From positions 1,612,001 to 1,676,000 of the forward strand of contig NZ_CP013926.1 of NCBI RefSeq assembly GCF_001562115.1: 64,000 nt of DNA, written 5' to 3'. The translations under genes were made by a program, and so were the position numbers. Origin of the DNA: Alteromonas stellipolaris. Lineage in GTDB: Bacteria; Pseudomonadota; Gammaproteobacteria; Enterobacterales; Alteromonadaceae. The notes under the pieces were generated by a model that saw only the letters and a program-made list of their open reading frames with translations, ran no database searches and was not told where the DNA came from. Of this stretch, positions 55,500-64,000 are shown in pieces; within the stretch, counting starts at the first letter, position 1, and each line of letters starts with the position of its first letter.

Positions 55500-58205
55500 A
55501 TGAAAATTAAAACCCGTTATTCTACGTTACGCATTGCCTGCATTGCTGCGCTTGGCCTTTCACTGTCTCATCAAGCTTTAGCCGCTAATGGCGCCATTAC
55601 GGGTACGCTCAACGACGCCGCTGAAGCGCGCGTATACGTAGGCGCTAAAGTTCGACTGGTAGAGCTGAACCTAATCACTGAATCTCGTCGCGACGGTAGC
55701 TTTCGCTTCTCGGGTGTACCAGCGGGCACCTATACCTTAGAGGTTTCTTATTTAGGTGAAGAAACGGTAACGCAGAAAGTCACAGTAAAGGATGATGCCA
55801 CCGTACGCACTGCAATTGAGGTGGGTGAAGGTGACGAACTTGAAGAATTACTAGTATTAGGGCAACGCAGTAGCCAAGCCAGCGCCATAAACCAACAGCG
55901 GGTATCTAATCGCATATCTAATGTGGTCTCTGCCGATGCCATAGGCCAATTTCCCGATCAAAACGCCGCTGAGTCATTGCAACGTTTACCAGGCTTGTCG
56001 ATAGAGCGAGACCAAGGCGAAGGCCGATTTGTGGGTATTCGCGGTATCGATCCAAACTTAAACAACGTGACGATTAACGGCCTTAACATTCCTTCGCCTG
56101 AATCTGGTGTACGCTCGGTGGCTTTAGATGTTATACCTTCCGAACTAATTCAAACTCTTGAAGTATCGAAGTCGGTCACCCCTGACATGGACGGTGATGC
56201 TATTGGTGGCTCTGTTGAAGTAACCAGTGTTAGCGCCTTCGACAAACAACAAGACACAGCCAGTATTACCGTACAAGGTAGCCAAAACGATTTGCGTGAT
56301 GAAGTTAGCCCTAAGGTTTCAGGTACCATTACACAAAAGCTATCACCAGATTGGGGCGTAGCAGCAGCCTTGTCTTACTTTGACCGAGACTTTGGTTCAG
56401 ATAACGTAGAAAGCAACGGCGATGATGAAGTAGAACAACGCCAATACACCATTACCCGTGAACGTTTAGGGGCAGCGGTTAACCTTGATTACCGCCCAGA
56501 TTTTAATAACCAGTATTACCTTCGCACGCTTTACAGTGAATTTTCAGACGAAGAATACCGGTTAAGCAACACCTTCACGCTAGACGGTGAAGACTCAGAA
56601 ATTGAGCGTGGCAGTAAAGACAGAAAAGAAACCCAAAGTATTTTTACCGTTGCCCTTGGCGGTGAACATCAATTACAAACTTGGAAAGCCGACTGGCAAT
56701 TAGGTTTTGCCAAATCTGACGAAGATGAACCAGACGCGCTCTACTATAACTTTGTGACAGAAAACGACAGTATTGATGCCAACTTAAACACTATTCGCCC
56801 TGCCATAACACAAGATGCTGATGCAGTAGATTTATCAACCTATGAGCTTGATGAAATTGCATTTGAAGACAATTACACCAAAGACACTGAAACCAGCTTT
56901 AAACTCGATTTCGCTCGCCCAGTCAACTTTGGCAGTTATATAGGTGAGTTAAAATTAGGGACTAAGTACCGTAGCCGTGAAAAAGACAGAGACAGCAGCA
57001 TCTTCATTTACGATGGAGATTTCGACAACATAGACCCGTCAGATTTTGGTGATAGCTCACCAGACTATTCATTGGGTGATTTTGGCCCAGGGTTGTCTCG
57101 TTCAACTATGCGTGATTATTTTGACACCAACCGCACGGCACTAGAATTGGCTGAACTTGATTCAGAAATTGAATCTAACGGTGCCACCTACGTTAACGAA
57201 GAAGACATCTTTGCCGCTTATATTATGGGTAGTGTTGATATTGATAAGCTTCATATTGTGGCTGGTGTACGCTACGAGCGCACTGATTTCAGTACCTCAG
57301 GTATGCGTGTTGAGCTTATTGAAAATGAAGAAACCGATGTGGAAGATGTGGTAAACACGGTTTGGGAAGCTGAGCGTGATTACGATCATTGGTTACCTAG
57401 CATCAATGCGCGCTACGCTTTTTCAGATAAGCTTCAACTTCGCGCCGCTTATACCCAAACTATTTCACGGCCTAAATTTGAAGATGTAGCAGCGTTTCAA
57501 ATTCTCGAAAGCAAAACCGAAGAAGATGACGGCGTTTTTGTTACCGAGCGTGAAGCAGAAGTGGGCAACCCAGAGCTTCAACCTTACGAAGCACAAAACC
57601 TTGATGTGTCTTTAGAGTATTACCCTGGTGATATTGGCGTACTGTCAGCCGGTTATTTCTACAAAGATATTGATAACTTTGTAGTGTATGCCGATGTAGC
57701 AGGCACAGAAGGTTGGGAAGACTACGATGAAGCTATTCAAGCAATTAACGGTGAGAGCGCCAGCTTACACGGGCTAGAATTGTCGTGGGTTAAAGCATTC
57801 AATAACGGCTTTTTAGTGGCAGCAAACGCAACCTTCACAGATTCAGACGCTACCACCATTTTAGATGGTGAAAAGTTTGAAACCCAATTGCCAAATCAGT
57901 CTGACACCATTGGAAACCTAACCTTTGGTTACGAAGCCAATGACTTTAGTCTGCGTTTAGCCATGACGTATAAAAGTGAAAACTTTGAAGAGATTGACGG
58001 TGACATGCTGCGCTTTGAAGATGAACATGCCCAGTTAGACTTTACTGCTAAGTATTTCATTAACGATGATATGCAGGTGTATTTCAACGCTATCAATATT
58101 AATAACGAACCATTTTATAATTACTTCGACTCGCGCACTAACAACGCACAATTTGAAGAATATGGCCGCACCTTTGAACTAGGTTTTACATGGCAAATGC
58201 GCTAA
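55500..58205 (+). CDS. TonB-dependent outer-membrane receptor
   Basis: A 901-residue outer-membrane transporter. A signal peptide (to about ALAAN) is followed by a carboxypeptidase-regulatory-like domain (about 30-110, GAITGTLNDAAEARVYVGAKV...GVPAGTYTLEVSYLG). Then comes the TonB plug with NAAESLQRLPGLSIERDQGEGRFVGIRGIDPNLNNVTING and GSVEVTS, and a 22-stranded barrel ending YGRTFELGFTWQMR. The ATG at 55500 replaces an improbable 44-residue extension. Followed by a phosphatase and a phytase, and preceded by a Pho box, it most likely imports phytate or its products. Confidence 0.92.
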   Translation: MKIKTRYSTLRIACIAALGLSLSHQALAANGAITGTLNDAAEARVYVGAKVRLVELNLITESRRDGSFRFSGVPAGTYTLEVSYLGEETVTQKVTVKDDATVRTAIEVGEGDELEELLVLGQRSSQASAINQQRVSNRISNVVSADAIGQFPDQNAAESLQRLPGLSIERDQGEGRFVGIRGIDPNLNNVTINGLNIPSPESGVRSVALDVIPSELIQTLEVSKSVTPDMDGDAIGGSVEVTSVSAFDKQQDTASITVQGSQNDLRDEVSPKVSGTITQKLSPDWGVAAALSYFDRDFGSDNVESNGDDEVEQRQYTITRERLGAAVNLDYRPDFNNQYYLRTLYSEFSDEEYRLSNTFTLDGEDSEIERGSKDRKETQSIFTVALGGEHQLQTWKADWQLGFAKSDEDEPDALYYNFVTENDSIDANLNTIRPAITQDADAVDLSTYELDEIAFEDNYTKDTETSFKLDFARPVNFGSYIGELKLGTKYRSREKDRDSSIFIYDGDFDNIDPSDFGDSSPDYSLGDFGPGLSRSTMRDYFDTNRTALELAELDSEIESNGATYVNEEDIFAAYIMGSVDIDKLHIVAGVRYERTDFSTSGMRVELIENEETDVEDVVNTVWEAERDYDHWLPSINARYAFSDKLQLRAAYTQTISRPKFEDVAAFQILESKTEEDDGVFVTEREAEVGNPELQPYEAQNLDVSLEYYPGDIGVLSAGYFYKDIDNFVVYADVAGTEGWEDYDEAIQAINGESASLHGLELSWVKAFNNGFLVAANATFTDSDATTILDGEKFETQLPNQSDTIGNLTFGYEANDFSLRLAMTYKSENFEEIDGDMLRFEDEHAQLDFTAKYFINDDMQVYFNAININNEPFYNYFDSRTNNAQFEEYGRTFELGFTWQMR

Positions 58206-58311
58206 TTAGCGCATTGTTTAATCCGTATTGTAAAACGATGTTCACGTTAAACCATAACGGTTGAACAATAACGTTAAACCCTAAAACGTCATACACCAGC
58301 GTTTAAAAAAT

Positions 58312-58337
58312 GGGCGCGCTACAAGCGCGCCCTTATT
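58312..58337 (+). terminator. Hairpin between the receptor and phosphatase genes
   Basis: A 9-bp very GC-rich stem GGGCGCGCT-ACA-AGCGCGCCC followed by TTATT. It would partly terminate, or protect, the receptor mRNA, so the downstream genes may be expressed at a lower level or need their own promoter. Confidence 0.7.
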
Positions 58338-58349
58338 AGAGATAAATTC

Positions 58350-59336
58350 ATGCGCGTACTACTGCTTCTTTTTGCCTTTTTATCACTTACATGCGAAGGG
58401 CAAACCACATCACACGATTACTACCAACAACACCACATTAATAATCTTGAAGTTCAAGATAATGCGTTTAACTTTTTAGTGGTGGGCGACTGGGGCCGCA
58501 ACGGCCATTTTTATCAACGAGACGTAGCCAAATGGATGGACATTGCCAGCTACCAGCTTGATGCTGAATTCATCGCCACCACAGGCGATAATTTTTATGA
58601 TAACGGAGTTGCTTCAGTAGAAGATCCCTATTGGCGAACATCTTATGAAGATATTTACCACCAGCCCCACTTATTCGTTGATTGGCACCCCGTGCTAGGC
58701 AACCATGATTATCGCGGCAATTGGCAAGCACAAATAGACTACAGCAAAGTGAGTCGACGTTGGGAAATGCCAGCGCAGTATTATAGCAAAACCGTAAAGT
58801 TAGAAGATGATACTACTGCGCTTATTCTGTTTATTGATACTAACCCGCTTAACCCAGATTACGCTACCGAGGCGAAATACCACCAAGCATTTGCTCAAGG
58901 CTCAACAAAGCAATTAGCTTGGATAAACACCATGCTTTCAAACAGTAATGCTAAATGGAACATTGTGATTGGTCATCATCCACTGTACTCAAGTGGAAAG
59001 CGTTATGGCACTACCAGTGCTATTAAAAATGTACTAGAGCCAATATTGCACCAGCACGACGTAGACGCCTACATCGCAGGGCACGAACATGATTTGCAGC
59101 ACAACCAGTTACCTGACGATGCTTTAGTACACATTGTATCTGGCGGAGGCTCAGAAGTGCGCCCCGTAGGAAATTATGCCTTCACCCGTTTTGCAAAATC
59201 CACAGGTGGTTTTGTGGCAGTCAGTTTAACCGGTCGCGAGCTTCGTTTTACCTTTATTGACCATAACGGGGAGGTCATCTATCAACATAATGTACAAAAG
59301 CCTAACGCTGTAACAAAAGGAACTGGCAATGAATAA
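58350..59336 (+). CDS. Purple-acid-phosphatase-like metallophosphoesterase
   Basis: A 328-residue secreted calcineurin-type phosphoesterase like tartrate-resistant acid phosphatase. A signal peptide (about 1-17) leads to the metal motifs GDWG (Asp47), GDNFYDNG (Asp80), GNHDY (Asn118, His119), GHHPLYSSG and GHEHDLQH. The spacing matches purple acid phosphatases of the ACP5 type. It should release phosphate from phosphomonoesters in the periplasm. It overlaps the phytase start by eight bases, so they are co-translated. Confidence 0.88.
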   Translation: MRVLLLLFAFLSLTCEGQTTSHDYYQQHHINNLEVQDNAFNFLVVGDWGRNGHFYQRDVAKWMDIASYQLDAEFIATTGDNFYDNGVASVEDPYWRTSYEDIYHQPHLFVDWHPVLGNHDYRGNWQAQIDYSKVSRRWEMPAQYYSKTVKLEDDTTALILFIDTNPLNPDYATEAKYHQAFAQGSTKQLAWINTMLSNSNAKWNIVIGHHPLYSSGKRYGTTSAIKNVLEPILHQHDVDAYIAGHEHDLQHNQLPDDALVHIVSGGGSEVRPVGNYAFTRFAKSTGGFVAVSLTGRELRFTFIDHNGEVIYQHNVQKPNAVTKGTGNE

Positions 59337-61785
59337 AGTGAAGAACAAACTTACTAAAGTTGCCATAAAAACAAGTCAATTAGGCTTTTGCTTGGCGGTT
59401 ATGGCAGGCGCTAATGCAATTGCATCAAGCTCAGCTGACCTCACACTAGCAAATACAGGCGCTGGTATTACTACTGAGTCAGAAACGACATACGAACTAA
59501 ACGGCAGAACAATAAGCGTAACAATTAGTGAAACTAATGGCTTAACAGTATCTGATAGCAAGAATATGCTAGCGTCGCAAAAAGGCCACTTTGTTACAGC
59601 TGGAAGTTACCTTGTTTCTAACGAATCAGTAGGTGAATCAAGCGCCGAGGTGGCAAGTACCACTAGTGCCTATATTCAAACCTTAGTGTTTGAAATTAAC
59701 AGCCAACAAATACGTAGCTACACGATAGGCATTAAAAACGCCCCAAACCACGCCATCAGCATTACCCAAACATCAGCGACTGACGTGAAAGATTCCGAAG
59801 CCTTGTGTAGCGCCAAGATAGACGGCAAGTTACAGTTCATCAATATAGATGCGTTGGGTATGCTCACCCAATATTTGGCAATACCGGATAAAAGCGGTAG
59901 CGCGCTCACGGTACATCCTTTACGTACATTGGCGATTGGCCCTGGTATAAAAAGCTGTGCGCTTGGGGTGAGCTACCACGCGTCTAATTACACAACTTCG
60001 GACTACAACGCTTCTGACTACGGTGTACCTGTTGAAGGAACTTCTCACGCAAGAACAAAACATGTTAAGCAAACTATTTATTTAGCTGACGAATACGCCG
60101 GTGTTTGGGCCATGCCTGCAGATGAAGAAGCTGAGGTCGAGCGCACGCTCATTTTCAACCAGCCTGACACGCCGGTAGAAGGTGTTGCCACCCTTAATGG
60201 GTTCGAGGCACACAAGGAGGTTCCCGCCGGTTCAGGTACAAATCGCCCAATTACAAACAGCTCGGCTGCAAATAGCACACCTACAACAATTCTAGGAACA
60301 CAAGGCACGGTTACCGCTTGGGTAAGCCCAGAACACAGTGGCCTGTGGCTTCACAATACGTGCGCCACGAGCTTCTTTGATTTTGATCAAGACATTGCTC
60401 CAGAAGATATCTCGCTGTTGGTAACAGGCGATACGGTTCACGCCAACATCTACGATGACCACTCAGGCAGCACACTCACCACCAACATCACCCACGCCAT
60501 TGCAACAATAAACAGCTGCCACACAAACCAGGAATCTCTTATCAAGACACCCTCGTCTTTTAACGAAAGGTCTTTTAACGAGACACCCATGTTAAAAGAC
60601 ACAGACCTCACTACAGAGACACCCACCCAAAATGGTGATGTATCCACTAACATCACTAACGAGACACCCATCTTTTCTGCTATAGAACTGCAGCCCATTT
60701 ATGAAACCGATGTAGTAGAAAATTATGGCGATGCAGCAGATGATCCTGCTATTTGGATAAACAAAAACGACCCAGCTAAAAGCGTGGTGATTGGCACTAA
60801 CAAAAAAGGCAGCTTAAATACCTATAATTTACAAGGTGAGTTAGTTGCATCCCACAAGGTAGGGCGAGTAAATAATGTGGGCGTGGCATACGATTGGGCG
60901 CCACAACACGATATCGCCGTGGCGAGTAATCGAAGCAGTAATAGCATGTCGGTCTTTTTTATCGATAAGAAAACGGGCGAGCTAACCTTTAATACCAACA
61001 TCCCTACCCCGCTAAACGATATATATGGGTTGTGCGTATTTTCAGTAAATAATCACACCCAAGTATTAGTGAATAGCACAGATGGCCGATACTTACGCTA
61101 TTTATTGAACTCGCCAACTGATGTAAATAATAACGCCATCGCGAAAACTAACTCCCATACCAACCCTGTGAGCAGTGCTGAAAAAGCAGATCCTTCTCAG
61201 ATTTCTGCCACCTTAATTCACGACTTTGAATTACCGTCCCAACCGGAAGGGTGCGTTGTGGACACTACCGCGCAAATAGCCTACTTGGGAGAAGAAGGTG
61301 CTGGCATATGGGCGTTGGATGTTTCTGAAATAAAAACAATGCCTTCATCAACGCTCGCTAAAGCTGTAAACAAGCATGCTTCAATCAAGTTAGATAACAA
61401 GACACCCATGTTTATTATTCCGATTGAATCACCAGTTACCGCTGATATTGAAGGTTTGTCGTTATTTGATGTAGACGGTGTACGCTATTTAATTGCTTCT
61501 AGCCAAGGCAATAATCAATACGCTGTGTATGAAAGCGAGGCACCCTATAAATTGGTGGGTATGATAAGCATTGGTCCAAATTATGATAAAGGCATTGATG
61601 GCGTGTCGGAAACTGATGGGCTTGAAACCACAAACGCCAATCTGGGCGGACCATTTAAAAATGGGCTATTGGTGGTGCAAGATGGAAGAAATGTTATGCC
61701 TAGCCAAAGGCAGAACTTTAAGTTAGTGACAGGAGATGACTTAGCTGATGCAATTCGCACTCATGTGAGCAATCGTAATCAGTAA
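59329..61785 (+). CDS. Large beta-propeller phytase
   Basis: An 818-residue secreted enzyme hydrolysing phytate (inositol hexakisphosphate). The signal peptide ends near ANAIAS. The C-terminal about 350 residues are a clear beta-propeller phytase: DAADDPAIWI (Asp468), NVGVAYDW, YGLCVF, QPEGCVVD, LGEEGAGIWALD, DIEGLSLF, ASSQGNNQYAVYE and ETDGLETTNANLGG. The N-terminal about 430 residues contain propeller-like remnants (YAGVWAMPADEEAEVERTLIF) and fit the incomplete first domain of dual-domain phytases. A Thr-rich linker with repeated ETP units joins them. Ca2+ dependence is expected from the family. Confidence 0.92.
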   Translation: MNKVKNKLTKVAIKTSQLGFCLAVMAGANAIASSSADLTLANTGAGITTESETTYELNGRTISVTISETNGLTVSDSKNMLASQKGHFVTAGSYLVSNESVGESSAEVASTTSAYIQTLVFEINSQQIRSYTIGIKNAPNHAISITQTSATDVKDSEALCSAKIDGKLQFINIDALGMLTQYLAIPDKSGSALTVHPLRTLAIGPGIKSCALGVSYHASNYTTSDYNASDYGVPVEGTSHARTKHVKQTIYLADEYAGVWAMPADEEAEVERTLIFNQPDTPVEGVATLNGFEAHKEVPAGSGTNRPITNSSAANSTPTTILGTQGTVTAWVSPEHSGLWLHNTCATSFFDFDQDIAPEDISLLVTGDTVHANIYDDHSGSTLTTNITHAIATINSCHTNQESLIKTPSSFNERSFNETPMLKDTDLTTETPTQNGDVSTNITNETPIFSAIELQPIYETDVVENYGDAADDPAIWINKNDPAKSVVIGTNKKGSLNTYNLQGELVASHKVGRVNNVGVAYDWAPQHDIAVASNRSSNSMSVFFIDKKTGELTFNTNIPTPLNDIYGLCVFSVNNHTQVLVNSTDGRYLRYLLNSPTDVNNNAIAKTNSHTNPVSSAEKADPSQISATLIHDFELPSQPEGCVVDTTAQIAYLGEEGAGIWALDVSEIKTMPSSTLAKAVNKHASIKLDNKTPMFIIPIESPVTADIEGLSLFDVDGVRYLIASSQGNNQYAVYESEAPYKLVGMISIGPNYDKGIDGVSETDGLETTNANLGGPFKNGLLVVQDGRNVMPSQRQNFKLVTGDDLADAIRTHVSNRNQ

Positions 61786-61885
61786 GCGACTGTTCTTGAA
61801 CATTACAATGTAAACATTTTTCATAGCCAATGCCTATTACTACGTTAGAAAAATAGCATGGAAAGAAGAATTTGAGTTGTAAAAC

Positions 61886-61916
61886 AAAAGGGTAAGCGGA
61901 TTGGCTTACCCTTTTT
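61886..61916. terminator. Bidirectional terminator behind the phytase gene
   Basis: AAAAGGGTAAGC-GGATTG-GCTTACCCTTTTT lies between the convergent phytase and CBS-domain genes, with A/T-rich flanks on both strands. Confidence 0.88.
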
Positions 61917-61948
61917 ACTTTTGAAATACTTAAACAACACTTCAAACG

Positions 61949-62368
61949 CTAGCTAGCGTGCTGATAGCCCGATCGAAGTTGTACGTCTATTGCTCGAAGC
62001 ACTGCCGTTCGGTTAATACTTCCAACCAATACCCCATCGTCATCAACCACAGGGTAAACGCGAGGCTTATCTTTAATAAGTAATTGTGCCAGTTCTATTA
62101 CCGACAGATACGGTTTAATAACCACAACCGGTGCTTTCATTATTTCAGCTACACGGCAAATCTGCTCTCGGTAGTAACTTGACGCTATCATTTGAGCAAT
62201 GCAATCTTGCTCAGACAAAAAACCAATCACCTTACCCTTAATATCAATTACTGGGCCTCCACTTTGCCCGCAAGCCAACAAAGCCTCAACGGCTTCGGCC
62301 ACTGTCATATCCCCATTTAGTTTCACGGGGTGAGTATTCATATAATCACTGACTAGCAACGATTCCAT
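61949..62368 (-). CDS. CBS-domain pair protein
   Basis: A 139-residue protein made only of a tandem CBS pair (Bateman module). CBS1 is MNTHPVKLNGDMTVAEAVEALLACGQSGGPVIDIKGKVIGFLSEQD (in pieces: MNTHPV, GPVIDIKGKVIGFLSEQD) and CBS2 is MKAPVVVIKPYLSVIELAQLLIKD...YPVVDDDGVLVGSINR. Such modules bind adenine nucleotides and regulate partners. No partner is encoded next to it. Function unknown. Confidence 0.88.
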   Translation of the reverse strand: MESLLVSDYMNTHPVKLNGDMTVAEAVEALLACGQSGGPVIDIKGKVIGFLSEQDCIAQMIASSYYREQICRVAEIMKAPVVVIKPYLSVIELAQLLIKDKPRVYPVVDDDGVLVGSINRTAVLRAIDVQLRSGYQHAS

Positions 62369-62619
62369 ATTTCTCTCCCAGCCGTGGCGTCTTTTATAGT
62401 TTTATACAGCGTGAAGACGAAACGGCACTGCTTGTTATAGTAATGATGTAACGCAATGTTATTTTTTTGTAATCAAATTATTTTGTTACGCTTTAAGCCT
62501 AGTAGACTATGGCTATGACAGCTACTTTTTCTATTCGATTTTACTCACTAAAACTGGATTTTAAGCAGCTGTTTAAAGCAAATTGCGCACTTACCACAAA
62601 TGTCACATAGCACACTGAA

Positions 62620-64000
62620 TTAGGCTGCCTTTAACTCATTCAAAAATACGGCTATCTCGTTAATGGCATCTGGCAATACATTGTCTATTTCCAGCAACTT
62701 TTCATCCTTGGCGAGTCGCTCAATATCACTAAAACGACGTTGCACCATCACAGCGCCAATATCACCCGCCATTCCTTTAATGGTATGAGACACCAGTTTA
62801 ATTTTAGAGACATCTTTGTCGTTTACAGCAGCTTTAATTTCGTCACATTTGCTAGGCACACTTTCAATAAACATTTCACATATTTTATCGAATAAAACCT
62901 GGTTATTCGCCAACCGTGACAAGGCGCGTGACTTTTCCCAAACGGGTGCATCACTTCCTTCTGACGAAGAGGGTGTCATATGTGAGATAGATATCACAGG
63001 TGTTGATGGTGCCGATACTGAGGAGGGCGAGGAAAGCGAGGAAGATAAACAAGATGGAGAAACTGGAGAAGACTCCGTAAAGCCCGATGACGCCGCCAAA
63101 GCGGGACGCTCACTTGCATATTCGCCATGCGCTACTTGTGTATCGCCCAGTACCGATTTACCTAGAAATTGGGGGCTGTACGCAGACTGGATCCAATTGA
63201 TAATTTTAGGCTCTACCATGCTTGCCACTATAGGTTTGGTGACATAGTCACTCATGCCTGCTGCAATGCACTTTTCCTTTTCCCCTAACATCGCATTGGC
63301 TGTCATAGCAATAATAGGAATTTGCTGATGTACCTGCCCTGCGCGGCCATCTCGAATAGCGCTAGTACAACTATATCCATCCATTATGGGCATTTGGCAG
63401 TCCATCAAAATACAATGAAGATAGTGCCCTTCTTTTTCGCATTCCCTAACAATATCTAACGCCTGTTCACCGTTGCTGGCAGTTTTCACCGAAACGGGCA
63501 AATTATCAAGTACCCCTTTCGCCACTTCTATATTGATAGCGTTGTCATCCACTATAAGCACATGAGCCCCAGCAATACTCTCTTTTTCTATATCCGTCGC
63601 ATTCGATTCTACGTGATGTGTAGGTTGATTTTCTATTAACTCCGAAGAAGCGCTATCAACGACTTTTAAGAATTCAGATTTCAGCAAGGGTTTTGTTAAA
63701 ATAGCCGGGGTAAAGTTAGCGTAATATGTGGTTTGCTTTCCAATGCTTTGCAACATACAGATGCGTGGAATGGATATTTGCTTCGCCAAGTTTTCCCAAT
63801 TTTCGTCTACTACCGACAATATGGGGTTATTGTAATCGGTGACGATGACATCAATGGTTTCCCAAGGAACCTCTTCGAAAGACACGGTGTCGGTATAGGT
63901 TTCTACACTGCTACCACCTTCGCTAGTGATTAAGTTATTAATGTTTTGTGCAAGCGGTGGATACTGAGCAAATACAGCTAAACGCAAACCGTCCATTTTA
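62620..64000 (-). CDS. C-terminal part of a hybrid sensor kinase (REC-REC-Hpt), 5' end outside
   Basis: At least 458 residues. The first receiver-like domain (about 1-115) lacks the usual acidic pocket. The second (143-265) is complete: VDDN at 149-152, phosphoacceptor Asp199 (LMDCQMPIMDG), Thr in MTAN and Lys in TKP. A Ser/Pro-rich linker (300-345) leads to an Hpt domain with His404 in VSHTIKGMAGD. An ATG occurs at 63994-63996, but the frame stays open to the window edge, and the layout GLRLAVF... is what follows a kinase ATPase domain in BarA-type proteins. I therefore treat it as partial. Confidence 0.8.
   Translation of the reverse strand, partial: KMDGLRLAVFAQYPPLAQNINNLITSEGGSSVETYTDTVSFEEVPWETIDVIVTDYNNPILSVVDENWENLAKQISIPRICMLQSIGKQTTYYANFTPAILTKPLLKSEFLKVVDSASSELIENQPTHHVESNATDIEKESIAGAHVLIVDDNAINIEVAKGVLDNLPVSVKTASNGEQALDIVRECEKEGHYLHCILMDCQMPIMDGYSCTSAIRDGRAGQVHQQIPIIAMTANAMLGEKEKCIAAGMSDYVTKPIVASMVEPKIINWIQSAYSPQFLGKSVLGDTQVAHGEYASERPALAASSGFTESSPVSPSCLSSSLSSPSSVSAPSTPVISISHMTPSSSEGSDAPVWEKSRALSRLANNQVLFDKICEMFIESVPSKCDEIKAAVNDKDVSKIKLVSHTIKGMAGDIGAVMVQRRFSDIERLAKDEKLLEIDNVLPDAINEIAVFLNELKAA

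Overview
This window looks like ordinary chromosome from a marine gammaproteobacterium of the Alteromonadales, probably Alteromonas or a close relative. That placement is inferred from the gammaproteobacterial order yceD-rpmF-plsX-fabH-fabD-fabG-acpP-fabF-pabC with yceF divergent, from the RNase E, RluC, TopA and HrpA sequences, and from a TIGR03503-type protein and a large TonB-dependent receptor. No plasmid backbone, prophage, insertion sequence or CRISPR array was seen.

Layout. 1-6839 (minus) is the fatty-acid/phospholipid initiation cluster, entered at its far end: pabC (partial), fabF, acpP, fabG, fabD, fabH, plsX, rpmF, yceD, driven by a consensus promoter almost touching the yceD start codon. 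7166-13530 holds yceF, a HAD phosphatase, rluC and rne, which has a roughly 700-base upstream region. 13683-20607 is accessory: a small-molecule kinase-like gene, a TetR regulator facing a secreted HAD protein across two matching operators, elaA, a small lipoprotein, and a LysR regulator divergent from a three-gene DUF1348-GST-PNPOx operon. 20750-22837 is an A+T-rich SH3-domain lipoprotein of unknown role. 23249-26469 carries a deaminase with an altered active-site motif and an MFS/LysR pair. 26599-31569 holds a DUF2058 gene, topA and astB. 31613-38953 carries an Ig-repeat lipoprotein, a dicarboxylate/amino-acid symporter, lolDE and a CSS-EAL phosphodiesterase. 39448-39846 is a four-copy tRNA-Asp array with a stringent-type promoter. 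40168-52776 holds a TIGR03503-type protein, dnaQ/rnhA, a quinone oxidoreductase, rlmI, a DUF2061 gene behind a Fur-box-like site, a PilZ protein, hrpA and an NhaC antiporter.

The most coherent accessory system is 52933-61785. An AraC-type regulator and a membrane protein with a degenerate GGDEF motif lie divergent from a TonB-dependent receptor, a purple-acid-phosphatase-like phosphoesterase and a large beta-propeller phytase. A near-consensus Pho box and a pair of 17-bp direct repeats lie between the two arms. I read it as a phosphate-starvation locus for capturing and hydrolysing phytate or another organic phosphate. The window closes with a CBS-domain protein and the C-terminal part of a probable hybrid sensor kinase (REC-REC-Hpt).

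All functional calls come from reading motifs and comparing with remembered family members. No database search was run. Start codons were moved from the longest reading frame where ribosome binding sites or family alignment clearly favoured an internal start.
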